Of a DNA stretch of 64,000 nucleotides, positions 35,056 through 43,307 are shown in pieces (positions within the stretch are counted from its first letter, which is position 1; each line of letters opens with the position of its first letter). The stretch is from positions 62,001 through 126,000 of the forward strand of contig CAZMNY010000013.1 of NCBI GenBank assembly GCA_964567745.1, in the 5' to 3' direction. The notes beneath the pieces are model-generated. The model was not told the DNA's origin. It ran no database searches and saw only the letters and a program-made list of their open reading frames with translations. The DNA comes from CAZMNY01 sp964567745. GTDB taxonomy: Bacteria > Planctomycetota > Planctomycetia > Pirellulales > Pirellulaceae. A program made the translations under genes and the position numbers.

Positions 35056-36099
35056 ATGGTCGCAGTACTCAGCCAGTTTTCTATCGCAGTCGTCGTGATC
35101 GTTGTTGCTGGCGTCGTGTTGACGCGCTGTGCGGACGCGGTCGCCGAGCGAACGGGCTTGGGCAGGCTCCTCGTCGGGAGTGTCTTTCTGGCGGCCGCGA
35201 CTTCGCTGCCGGAACTGACAATCGACCTGAATGCGATTTGGCTTGGGTTACCAGACTTAGCCTGCGGCGATCTTGTAGGCAGCAGCCTCTTCAACCTGCT
35301 GATCTTGGCGATCGCCGATCTTGCTCATCGGTCGCGAGGCACTTTGATATCGCGTGTCGCTGCGGCACATTCGCTGTCGGGAGCAGTGACGATTGCCCTG
35401 ACCTCACTCGCCGGGATCGGCATCCTGTTCGAGCGGCAACTCGAAGGCGTGACCTTCTTTGGCCTGGGGCCAGCCACGATCGGCATCTTCTTCGCGTATG
35501 CGTTCGGAATCCGGCTGATCTTCTTCGACCCACGGGCTTCGGTAGAAAACAACCTCGATGTAGCCGCATTCGCCAGAATGCGGCCAGCCGCCGCCGACCC
35601 GCGTTCTGGCGAACGCAGCTACCCTATGCTCACCCTAAGAACGGCCATCGCGGGCTATCTGCTTGCGGCGGCCGCAATCTTCCTAGCCGCCCCTTTCCTG
35701 GCCAGCGCGGCCGGCGGACTCGCAGAACTCACGGGACTCGGCGGGACGTTCATCGGCACGACGCTGGTCGCGCTTGCAACTTCGCTCCCGGAACTCGTCG
35801 CGACGCTGGCCGCAGTCCGCATGGGTGCTTACGACCTGGCCATCGGCAACGTCTTCGGCAGCAACGCCTTCAACATGCTGCTGCTGTTACCGCTCGATCT
35901 CGCCTTCCCCGGCGCGCTCCTCGCGAGCGTCTCGGCAACACATGCGCTGACTTGCTTCGCGGTCATCCTCATCACCGCCATCGTCCTCCTCGGTCAACTC
36001 TACCGAGTCGAGCAACGCAAGTGGTTCATCGAACCCGACGCGGGCCTCGTGATCACGCTTGTGCTGGGAGCGTTGTGGATGGTGTATCTGGCTCGTTAA
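35056..36099 (+). CDS. Cation/Ca2+ exchanger (CaCA superfamily)
   Basis: 347 residues, about ten membrane helices. The two inverted alpha repeats are clear: LAAATSLPELTIDLNA (about 45-60) and GTTLVALATSLPELVATLAA (about 230-249), each with the ATSLPE core whose Glu coordinates the cation, followed by GDLVGSSLFN and GNVFGSNAFN. It resembles YrbG-type Ca2+/Na+ antiporters of the inner membrane. Specificity cannot be read. It is divergent from the USP operon and shares its regulatory region. Confidence 0.88.
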   Translation: MVAVLSQFSIAVVVIVVAGVVLTRCADAVAERTGLGRLLVGSVFLAAATSLPELTIDLNAIWLGLPDLACGDLVGSSLFNLLILAIADLAHRSRGTLISRVAAAHSLSGAVTIALTSLAGIGILFERQLEGVTFFGLGPATIGIFFAYAFGIRLIFFDPRASVENNLDVAAFARMRPAAADPRSGERSYPMLTLRTAIAGYLLAAAAIFLAAPFLASAAGGLAELTGLGGTFIGTTLVALATSLPELVATLAAVRMGAYDLAIGNVFGSNAFNMLLLLPLDLAFPGALLASVSATHALTCFAVILITAIVLLGQLYRVEQRKWFIEPDAGLVITLVLGALWMVYLAR

Positions 36100-36115
36100 A
36101 CCTGCCTGGTTCAGC

Positions 36116-36176
36116 GTAGCCGGACTCGCCAAGAGTTCGGAGGCCGTTCGTCGGAAGTCTTGGCGACTTCCGCTAC
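36116..36176. repeat. Double-hairpin repeat R1, copy 3
   Basis: GTAGCCGGACTCG...GAGTTCGGAG, then GGAAGTC-ttggc-GACTTCC, ending GCTAC. It lies between the convergent exchanger and USP genes and may terminate both. Confidence 0.85.
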
Positions 36177-36190
36177 GGTTCGATGCGACT

Positions 36191-36640
36191 TCACGCGGCC
36201 TCAGCTACAACCTTGCTCGATGGCTTCACGGTCACAACGGGGCAGTTCGCGCGGCGAACAACGGCTTCGGCCACGCTGCCCAGCAGCATCCGCATCACTC
36301 CCTTGCGTCCGTGCGACCCGATCACGATCAAGTCGACGCGTTCGTCTTCCGCACAACGAACGATCTCGTCAGCCGCGACGCCATCGAGCAGCATATGTCG
36401 GCAGCGGACCGCTGGATCAGTCGGTACGATTTCGTTGAGCTTGCGGCGAGCATACGTCGTGTCTTCCCCTTCTTCGACGTAGCCCGTGAAGCCGCGATCC
36501 GGCGCATGCGGTGGCGGCTCGACGGCGTGAACGATCAGCAGCATGGCTCCCGAATCGCGAGCCAATGACGTTGCGAAGTGGCGGGCCGCCTTGCTGTGTT
36601 CCGAGAAGTCGGTGGCGAATAGGATCTTGTCAGCTTTCAT
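36191..36640 (-). CDS. Universal stress protein (single domain)
   Basis: 149 residues. ILFATDFSEHSKAARHFATS at the start and GSHGRKGVMRMLLGSVAEAVV at the end (the USP nucleotide motif, 20-residue core GSHGRKGVMRMLLGSVAEAV) give a complete single domain. An HAPDRGFTGYVEEGEDTTYA insert is characteristic. It lies 21 bp after the frameshifted tandem USP gene, in the same operon. Confidence 0.92.
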   Translation of the reverse strand: MKADKILFATDFSEHSKAARHFATSLARDSGAMLLIVHAVEPPPHAPDRGFTGYVEEGEDTTYARRKLNEIVPTDPAVRCRHMLLDGVAADEIVRCAEDERVDLIVIGSHGRKGVMRMLLGSVAEAVVRRANCPVVTVKPSSKVVAEAA

Positions 36641-36661
36641 GATTGGTCCTCCCGTGTGGCA

Positions 36662-37614
36662 CTACTCTTGTTCCTCGTTCAGCGTGATAGGCGATTTGAA
36701 GCCGGCAGGCTTGACGGCTAATACCGAGCAGGGAATCCACGGCAACACTTTCTCTGCTGTGTTGCCTGTGATCAGACCAGGTATCCCCGTGCGGGCGACC
36801 GTTCCCATTACCAGCAACTGGACATCGTGTCGTTCGATATGGTCCCGTATTGCCAGGTCAGGAGCCTCCGTGACAATGTGCGATTGGGCCGGCTGGGCCA
36901 AGTCGCACGTCGTGAGTTGGACCGCGATATGCTCGTCGGCTTGCTGGCGATACTCGTCCTTTTTTGCTGCGGAAGCATCAGGCGACAACTCAAAGTCAAA
37001 TCTCCAGTAGTCGGCGGCGTGAAGGACGTGCAGTTGGGCGTCGTGAAGCTGGGCCATCGAGCAGCCTAGTTCCATCGCCAGATCGCCGACCGGGTGCAGG
37101 TCGTGGGCAACCATGATCGACTTGATTTGCTGATCGGGCTGCGGTTGCGTCACCCACACCGGGCAGGGGCACTTCCGGAGCAGTTTCATACCGGTGCTAC
37201 CTATCAGCATACTCTTCACGGGACCAAGATGTCGGGTGCCGACGATCACCAGATCATGACTCCCGCGCAGCACCTGCCGGATCAACTCGACCCAGCTCTT
37301 CCCATGTACTACGTGACTTGTGCAGTGAGACCGTCTTGGCGTGCCTCTTCCGCCAGTGTCTCAAGGACTTCGCTGGCATGGTCTTCGACGGTGCGGTGGT
37401 CGTGAAACTCCTGCAGCAGCATTTGGGTTTCTGCGTCGAGGTTCGTCGTCCACGAGGGAAGCACATAGACGAACGTTACCTGGGCCGAGTTGGTCTTGGC
37501 CAACCACAAGGCTCGCGCAACAGCCTCTCTTGTCGTTGGCGAAAGGTCGTCGGAGACCAAGAGGTTGCCTTGCGCCAGATCGAGCCCCACCAGAATGTTC
37601 TTAAATCGTTTCAT
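36662..37614 (-). pseudogene. Tandem-domain universal stress protein, split by a frameshift
   Basis: Two adjacent frames together make one two-domain USP of about 317 residues, the size of the intact paralogue at 49941-50864. The first frame (37614 to 37309) runs MKRFKNILVGLDLAQGNLLV to EARQDGLTAQVT and stops. The second resumes as SHVVHGKSWVELIRQVLRGS. A one-base deletion near 37305 explains the break. Domain 2 ends MGTVARTGIPGLITGNTAEK. It may be a sequencing error or a real inactivating mutation. A sigma-54-type promoter and two activator sites lie upstream, shared with the divergent sigma-54 activator gene. Confidence 0.7.
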
Positions 37615-37665
37615 GACTTTTACCTCTCTTCCGCTGCGTTATCCTGACGCTGTACAAGCATCGTT

Positions 37666-37682
37666 ACGCAATTCTCAGGCCA
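37666..37682 (-). promoter_or_regulatory. Sigma-54-type promoter of the tandem USP/USP operon
   Basis: TGGCCTGAGAATTGCG on the minus strand, GG-N10-GC. The nearest activator site starts 45 bp upstream. Confidence 0.75.
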
Positions 37683-37725
37683 AGCAGCCATACAAGCGCA
37701 GACTCAAACAACGTAGACTGAAAGT

Positions 37726-37740
37726 GTGCGGATTCGCGCG
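37726..37740. promoter_or_regulatory. Putative activator site GTGCG-N4-CGCGCG
   Basis: Exact, spacer GATT. 45 bp from the -24 GG of the minus-strand promoter at 37666. Confidence 0.75.
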
Positions 37741-37745
37741 CGCTC

Positions 37746-37760
37746 GTGCGATGCCGCGCG
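37746..37760. promoter_or_regulatory. Putative activator site GTGCG-N4-CGCGCG
   Basis: Exact, spacer ATGC. 45 bp from the -24 GG of the plus-strand promoter at 37804, so the two sites serve the divergent promoters symmetrically. Confidence 0.75.
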
Positions 37761-37803
37761 GCCAGCGACCGGGAATCTCAGCGACGCCGCCCACATCGAT
37801 GTG

Positions 37804-37820
37804 CGGCACGCCGTTTGCCC
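37804..37820 (+). promoter_or_regulatory. Sigma-54-type promoter of the activator-nrfHA operon
   Basis: CGGCACGCCGTTTGCC, GG 37805 and GC 37817. It precedes the sigma-54 activator gene itself, which suggests autoregulation. Confidence 0.8.
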
Positions 37821-37864
37821 AACGTAGCTGTCTTATTCGATTCTCAGCTACAAGGGAGAACTCT

Positions 37865-39220
37865 ATGTCGGACTCACCAGCAATCGATTTGCTCGTCGTC
37901 GACGATGACGATGAGTTTCGTGATACGCTCGTGCGACGGTTTGCCCGCGTTGGGTTTCAAGTGTCGGATGCCGCGGGCGGCGAGCCGGCGTTGGAGATGG
38001 TTCAGCGGCGGGAGTTCGACGTGGCAGTCCTCGATATGATGATGCCCGGCTTGTCTGGTTTAGAACTGCTGGAGAAGTTCAAGGAGAACAATGTCGAGTG
38101 CGAGATCATCTTCTTGACGGGACAAGGCACGATTGAGACGGCCGTTCAAGCGATGAAGCTCGGCGCGTTCGACTATCTACAGAAACCTTTCCCGCTGCAG
38201 GAGTTGGAGACCGTCATTCGCCGAGCCTACGAACGACGGCAACTTCGCAAAGAAAATCGGCAACTCAAGACGTTGCTAAAACGAGCGCAGCCGCAATCGG
38301 AGATGGTTGGTCAATCGCCGGCGATGCAAGAGACCTTCCGTTTGATCGAACGAGCGGGACCGAGCGACAAAGCGATCCTCATCCAAGGCGAAAGCGGCAC
38401 GGGAAAGGAACTCGTCGCGCGGGCTTTGCATCAGCATAGCAATCGGGCTGACAAACCGCTGGTCGTCATCAACTGTGCGGCCCTGCCGGAACCGCTGCTC
38501 GAAAGCGAGTTGTTCGGGCACGAGAAAGGTGCGTTCACGGGCGCGGTCGGCACGAAACAAGGTCTGTTCGAAGTTGCTGACGGTGGCACGCTGTTTATCG
38601 ACGAGATCGGCGAGATGCCCGGATCGTTGCAAGCAAAGTTGCTGCGCGTGTTGGAAGACGGTTCGATGCGGCGAGTAGGCTCGATCAAGGAGCGCAAAGT
38701 CAACGTGCGGATTCTGTGTGCGACGAACCGCAATCTGTCCGAGGAAGTCGAAGCGGGCCGCTTCCGCGAGGACCTCTTCTACCGCATCAACGTCATGTCG
38801 CTCGAACTGCCTCCGATCCGCGAGCGAGAAGGCGACATCCCGTTCCTTGTCGCGCACTTTCTCGGCAACACGTGGGAGATCGAAGAATCCGCGATGCAGG
38901 CCCTCGAACGCTATCACTGGCCTGGTAACATCCGCCAACTGATGAATTGCCTCGATCGCGGCAAGATCATGGCCGAAGACCGCACGATCCGCCTCCGCGA
39001 CTTGCCGCACGAAGTCTGCGACGCATGCGCAGACACCGATCCGGACTTCCACCTCGACACCGACGACCTCGCCTCGATCGAGCGCGCCAAAGTCGTCGAA
39101 GTCCTCCGCCGCGAGGAAGGTAACAAGACCCGCGCCGCGCAGGCTTTGGGCATCGACCGACGGAAGATCTATCGGCTCGTGGAGAAATACGACATTAAGG
39201 ATGCCGAGCTAAGGGACTGA
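37865..39220 (+). CDS. NtrC-family sigma-54-dependent response regulator
   Basis: 451 residues from ATG 37865. Receiver domain 1-120 with VVDDDDEF, phosphoacceptor Asp57 in VAVLDMMMPG and YLQKPFPL. AAA+ domain about 145-375: GESGTGKELVARALH (Walker A), GAFTGA loop for sigma-54 contact, GGTLFIDEIGEM (Walker B) and GRFREDLFYRINV. A Fis-type helix-turn-helix closes the protein (NKTRAAQALGIDRRKIYRL). It is the only sigma-54 activator in the window. Its promoter is of sigma-54 type with two exact GTGCG-N4-CGCGCG sites. nrfH starts 19 bp downstream. Its kinase is not adjacent; the PAS kinase at 21862 is one candidate. Confidence 0.95.
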   Translation: MSDSPAIDLLVVDDDDEFRDTLVRRFARVGFQVSDAAGGEPALEMVQRREFDVAVLDMMMPGLSGLELLEKFKENNVECEIIFLTGQGTIETAVQAMKLGAFDYLQKPFPLQELETVIRRAYERRQLRKENRQLKTLLKRAQPQSEMVGQSPAMQETFRLIERAGPSDKAILIQGESGTGKELVARALHQHSNRADKPLVVINCAALPEPLLESELFGHEKGAFTGAVGTKQGLFEVADGGTLFIDEIGEMPGSLQAKLLRVLEDGSMRRVGSIKERKVNVRILCATNRNLSEEVEAGRFREDLFYRINVMSLELPPIREREGDIPFLVAHFLGNTWEIEESAMQALERYHWPGNIRQLMNCLDRGKIMAEDRTIRLRDLPHEVCDACADTDPDFHLDTDDLASIERAKVVEVLRREEGNKTRAAQALGIDRRKIYRLVEKYDIKDAELRD

Positions 39221-39239
39221 CCAAAGAGAAGCGCAACGG

Positions 39240-39824
39240 ATGTCACAACTACCCGGCAGCGAACACCCACCGAACGCAGAAAGCGCAGACCGTGGCGACT
39301 CAACAACCGCCGGACGCGGGCGGCGCGTTGCACTCTATTCTTCGGCCGCGTTCGCAGTGCTGCTCGGCATGCTCGCGGGCGTTGGCACTTTTACTTTCGG
39401 GTACGGAAAAGGCGCAAGCTACCTGAGCAACAACCCGCAATCGTGCGCCAACTGCCATGTCATGCAACAGCACTTCGATTCATGGCAGCAGAGCAGCCAT
39501 CATCATGTGGCGGCTTGCAACGATTGCCACCTGCCGCATGACTTCGTGGGCAAGTGGGTCACCAAGGCCGATAACGGGCTGTTCCACTCGATCGCCTTTA
39601 CGTTGCACGACTATCACGACCCAATCCAAATCAAACCGCGCAACAAACTCGTCACGCAAAACGCCTGCATCGACTGCCATGAGGACTTCATACACTCGCT
39701 TTTGCCGACTGAAACTGACAATGCTGGCGATGCGAAAACGAACGACATGCTGTCGTGCGTCCATTGTCATTCCGATGTTGGTCACGCATTTCGCACGTTC
39801 TCGTCAGGATCGAAACGAGAGTAG
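39240..39824 (+). CDS. nrfH: Cytochrome c nitrite reductase small subunit NrfH
   Basis: 194 residues. One N-terminal membrane helix (about 30-52, AAFAVLLGMLAGVGTFTFGYG) and four haem motifs: CANCH (followed by VM, the Met ligand typical of NrfH haem 1), CNDCH, CIDCH and CVHCH. This NapC/NirT-type quinol dehydrogenase passes electrons from the quinol pool to NrfA. It follows the sigma-54 activator by 19 bp and precedes nrfA by 31 bp. Confidence 0.95.
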   Translation: MSQLPGSEHPPNAESADRGDSTTAGRGRRVALYSSAAFAVLLGMLAGVGTFTFGYGKGASYLSNNPQSCANCHVMQQHFDSWQQSSHHHVAACNDCHLPHDFVGKWVTKADNGLFHSIAFTLHDYHDPIQIKPRNKLVTQNACIDCHEDFIHSLLPTETDNAGDAKTNDMLSCVHCHSDVGHAFRTFSSGSKRE

Positions 39825-39855
39825 TTCGTCCGAATCAAGCACGAAGTTGAACGCT

Positions 39856-41367
39856 ATGACTTCTTCCAACAAGAGCAACTTCCGTTGGATGCTTCTGTTG
39901 ACCGTGCTGACCGCGGCTGCGACGTTTGGCGTGATCGCATTGCTAGTCAGCATCTTTGAACGCAAACAGGAGGCACGTGATCCGTTTGTGAAGGTTGTCG
40001 ACGTAACCGAGGTCAGCACTGACCCGGAGCCGTGGGGACTGAACTTCCCGTTGCAGTACGAAACGTACAAACGATCGGCCGATTCCGAGCGGACCGAATA
40101 CGGCGGCAGCAATGCTCTTCCGCCGAGCAAGCTTGAGAAAGACCCGTGGTTGAAGCGTCTCTTCGCCGGTTATGCCTTCAGCATCGAATACCGGGAAGCT
40201 CGCGGACACGCATTCATGCTGCACGATCAGGAAGTCACGAAGCGAGTGACCGAGGTTCAACAAGCAGGTGCCTGCCTTCACTGTCACACATCCGTCATCC
40301 CCACGTACCGGCGCATCGGACTTGAGCAGCAGGGCATTGAAGTAACCGAAGCTCGCCTTGGCGAATCATTCGATCAGGAGGCCGTGATCGCGGGGTTCAA
40401 AGCGGTCAGCCAAATGAAATACGAAGAAATTCACGCGGAAATGACGAAGACTCCGGACGGCGTCGTCCAAGCCAAGGACGGCGATCCGCATATCGGTAAC
40501 GCTCATCCCGTGTCCTGCGTCGACTGTCACGACCCGAAGACAATGCAAATCCGCGTTACTCGTCCCGGATTCATCGAAGGCATCGCCAAACTGGCGAAAA
40601 GCGACGACCCCGTGCCGCACCTTCCGAGCATCGCCAAGTGGCGCGAGTCGGATCGCTCGAAGCCGTACGATCCAAACCGGAACGCGTCGCGTCAGGAAAT
40701 GCGATCGTTCGTTTGCGGCCAGTGCCACGTCGAATATTACTGTGCAAACAAGATGACGTTGACGTTCCCGTGGAGCAACGGTCTGAAAATGGAAGACCTC
40801 GAACGCGCATGGGACGAAACCACCTTTCCCGATGGCGGCGAATTCTACGATTACATTCACAAGGAAACGGGCACGAAGGTCTACAAAGCACAACATCCCG
40901 AATTCGAACTCTGGAGTCAGGGTATCCATGCTCGTGCCGGCGTAAGCTGCAGCGACTGCCATATGCCGTATGAGAAACAGGGAGCGACGAAGTTCAGCAG
41001 CCACTGGGTGCGAAGCCCCATGCTGAACATCAACCGCGCCTGCCAGACCTGCCACAACATCCCGGAAGCCGAACTCAAGGCACGTGTCGACACGATTCAG
41101 AGCCGCACGCGTTCCCAAATGGACCGAGCCGCGAAAGCCATGACCGACATGCTCGACGCGATCATCGAAGCTCAGAAGGCTGGAGCAACCGAAGATCAAC
41201 TCAAACCGATTCGCGACCTGCAACGCAAAGCCATGTGGCGACTCGACTACATCAGCAGCGAGAACTCCAAAGGCTTCCACGCCGATCAGGAAGCCGTCCG
41301 CATCCTCGGCGAATCCATCGACTACAGCCGACAGGCACAAGCTGCGGCGTACAAATTGCGGCCGTAA
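39856..41367 (+). CDS. nrfA: Ammonia-forming cytochrome c nitrite reductase NrfA (CxxCH variant)
   Basis: 503 residues from ATG 39856, with an N-terminal signal anchor (MLLLTVLTAAATFGVIALLV). Five haem motifs: CLHCH, CVDCH, CGQCH, CSDCH and CQTCH. The active-site haem, which carries CxxCK in E. coli-type enzymes, has CLHCH here, as in the Campylobacter-type variant. Around the distal pocket QCHVEYYC and QGIHARAGVSCSDCHMPYEK (in part, HARAGVSCSDCHMPY) are conserved. It reduces nitrite to ammonium with six electrons in the periplasm, and can also reduce NO. Partner NrfH is encoded directly upstream. Confidence 0.95.
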   Translation: MTSSNKSNFRWMLLLTVLTAAATFGVIALLVSIFERKQEARDPFVKVVDVTEVSTDPEPWGLNFPLQYETYKRSADSERTEYGGSNALPPSKLEKDPWLKRLFAGYAFSIEYREARGHAFMLHDQEVTKRVTEVQQAGACLHCHTSVIPTYRRIGLEQQGIEVTEARLGESFDQEAVIAGFKAVSQMKYEEIHAEMTKTPDGVVQAKDGDPHIGNAHPVSCVDCHDPKTMQIRVTRPGFIEGIAKLAKSDDPVPHLPSIAKWRESDRSKPYDPNRNASRQEMRSFVCGQCHVEYYCANKMTLTFPWSNGLKMEDLERAWDETTFPDGGEFYDYIHKETGTKVYKAQHPEFELWSQGIHARAGVSCSDCHMPYEKQGATKFSSHWVRSPMLNINRACQTCHNIPEAELKARVDTIQSRTRSQMDRAAKAMTDMLDAIIEAQKAGATEDQLKPIRDLQRKAMWRLDYISSENSKGFHADQEAVRILGESIDYSRQAQAAAYKLRP

Positions 41368-41684
41368 CACGAGAGACGCCTTCAAGGCGGACGAGTTTCG
41401 CGTGCCTCGCAACCCGCCGAATGCCCGTAAGACTTTCGCTACGGCTGTCTCGGTCATTCCTTGATGAGCGAAAACGCACAGTGTGCATAAAGGGGTGCGC
41501 GCCCGACGCGTCTTCCACAATCGGGACAGCTTCACGGCCGAGCAGAGGTTCTGAACGCTTTCGCTCTCGCCAAATCTCAGCAACTCAAGCTGATCGTCGC
41601 ACTCATCCGAAGTCAATACTGACACCTTCCTCGCCACGTAGCGACTGAGATCGCTCCCACTAAAGTCTCTGGAAAGTGACGTCA
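41368..41684. other. Intergenic region between nrfA and the porin gene
   Basis: 317 bp without a recognisable gene. A hairpin CGCCTT-c-AAGGCG lies at 41378-41390, 10 bp after nrfA, without a T-run. A GTGCG-N4-CGACGCG sequence near 41495 resembles the activator motif imperfectly; no GG-N10-GC promoter was found after it. Confidence 0.4.
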
Positions 41685-43253
41685 ATGACTCGTAGAAACT
41701 CTCTCTCCTTCGCTGCCCTGCTTGTCCTAATCGCTTCGCAATCCAGCGCACAGGACGAAGAAGCTGCAACGCTTCAGGAAGCGTTCGAGACGGCTTCATT
41801 CGTGAGCACGCTGGCAGCGTCCGCTATTGCGTTGCATGAGGTGTTGGCCACGAACGTTGCTCTTGAATCGTTCGGTCAGGCAGCACTGTGTACGTGTGCG
41901 GACGACGACAAGAAAGCTGCGGGCGCCTACAAGGGCTTATTCTACGCGAACGACTTCTCGTATCTGAATGATTCGGATTACTGCGGCTGGCATCTTGGCG
42001 AGCAACTCAAGCGGTTGCCTGTGGGCGATTGTTGGGTCTTCGATGTCGGCGGTCAGTATCGCATGCGGTTTCATAGCGAACAGAACATGCGGAATTCGGC
42101 AGCCGTACCCAACGGGCTCGGATTGACTGGCAACGATGATGACTTCCTGCTCCATCGCACGCGGCTTTATTTCAACGCCGAGTATGGTTCGCACTTCCGT
42201 GTCTATGGCGAGATGCTCGACGCGGTTAGCGAGTTTGAGAGAAACGCTCTGCCTCGTCCGATCGAAGAGAATCGCGCCGAGATGCAAAACCTGTTCGCCG
42301 AGCTTCGTGGCGTGGACCTGGGACGAGGGACGATCGCTGCTCGCATCGGTCGCCAGGAGATCGTTCTCGGAGCACAACGACTCGTCTCACCCCTTGACTG
42401 GGCGAACACGCGACGAACGTTTGAAGGCGCGCGCCTGATGTGGAAAGGAGAGTCGTGGGACGTCGATGCTATCTGGCTGAGGCCTATGAAGCGAAACGCG
42501 GCTCATCGCACGAAGCTCGACGCGCCAAACCTAGATCGCCAACTCTACGGCATCTACAGCACCTACAAAGGACTGTGTCGCGATAACCTCGAAGCCTATT
42601 GGCTGGCACTGGACTACGAAGATGTTGGCGCGAACGGCTTCCGTTACGACACCATCGGGGCTCGCTATTGGGGAGGCCAAGGCGATTGGTTGTACGAGTT
42701 CGAAGGTGGCGTGCAGTTCGGCACGAACTCGGACAACACCGACCACTCAGCCGGATTTGTCACCGCTGGTCTAGGCCGCAAGTTCCCCTGTGCTCAGTTC
42801 GCCCCGACAGTCTGGGCGTTTTACGACTGGGCGTCTGGTGATAATACGGTGGGCAACGGATTCCATCACTACGAGCCATTGGCCCACAAGTACAACGGCT
42901 TCATGGATCTGTTCGGACGTCGGAACTTGCAAGACATGAACGTGCTTGCAACCGCCAAGCTAACGGACAAGCTGACGCTGTTAGCCTGGTATCACAACTT
43001 CCGGCTCGCCAACGGCAATGACGTGCCCTACAACATCACGATGACGAACTTCGCTGGGCTCGGCGCGGGAACGAGCGGCAGCCAAGACCTTGGCCACGAG
43101 ATCGACTTCATTGTGACTCGGACATTGACGCCGCGAAGCAGCCTGTTGTTCGGCTATTCGCACTTCTTCGCCGGCAACTACTTCGCGACTTCTCCCGTCC
43201 CGTTCAACGGCGACGCCGACTTCTTCTACGCGCAGTGGCACGTGAACTTCTGA
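41685..43253 (+). CDS. Outer-membrane porin, alginate-export (AlgE-like) family
   Basis: 522 residues from ATG 41685 (GGAAAG upstream). Signal peptide ending SSA-QDEE. After a helical region with two Cys comes a long beta-strand series: FDVGGQYRMRFHSEQNMR, FLLHRTRLYFNAEYGSHFRV, IAARIGRQEIVLGAQRLVSP, and a C-terminal strand FFYAQWHVNF ending in Phe, as in beta-barrel outer-membrane proteins. This is the pattern of the alginate-export type barrel, common as a general anion porin in planctomycetes. Lying after nrfHA, it could admit nitrite or organic anions; that is inference. Confidence 0.75.
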   Translation: MTRRNSLSFAALLVLIASQSSAQDEEAATLQEAFETASFVSTLAASAIALHEVLATNVALESFGQAALCTCADDDKKAAGAYKGLFYANDFSYLNDSDYCGWHLGEQLKRLPVGDCWVFDVGGQYRMRFHSEQNMRNSAAVPNGLGLTGNDDDFLLHRTRLYFNAEYGSHFRVYGEMLDAVSEFERNALPRPIEENRAEMQNLFAELRGVDLGRGTIAARIGRQEIVLGAQRLVSPLDWANTRRTFEGARLMWKGESWDVDAIWLRPMKRNAAHRTKLDAPNLDRQLYGIYSTYKGLCRDNLEAYWLALDYEDVGANGFRYDTIGARYWGGQGDWLYEFEGGVQFGTNSDNTDHSAGFVTAGLGRKFPCAQFAPTVWAFYDWASGDNTVGNGFHHYEPLAHKYNGFMDLFGRRNLQDMNVLATAKLTDKLTLLAWYHNFRLANGNDVPYNITMTNFAGLGAGTSGSQDLGHEIDFIVTRTLTPRSSLLFGYSHFFAGNYFATSPVPFNGDADFFYAQWHVNF

Positions 43254-43280
43254 TGATCGAAGTGAAGGCGTTCGGGAATG

Positions 43281-43307
43281 TGAGCGGCAAGGCGCTAGCC
43301 GCCGGTG
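43281..43307. repeat. Repeat R3 over the CBS gene stop
   Basis: TGAGCGGCAAGGCGCTAGCC followed by GCCGGTGC. The CTA inside it is the stop codon of the minus-strand CBS gene, whose last residues STGG are encoded by the repeat. Confidence 0.6.

Noticed and set aside
40366..41799. Long open frame antisense to nrfA (about 470 codons)
   Set aside because: It mirrors the codon bias of nrfA, covers its haem motifs in reverse and resembles no protein.
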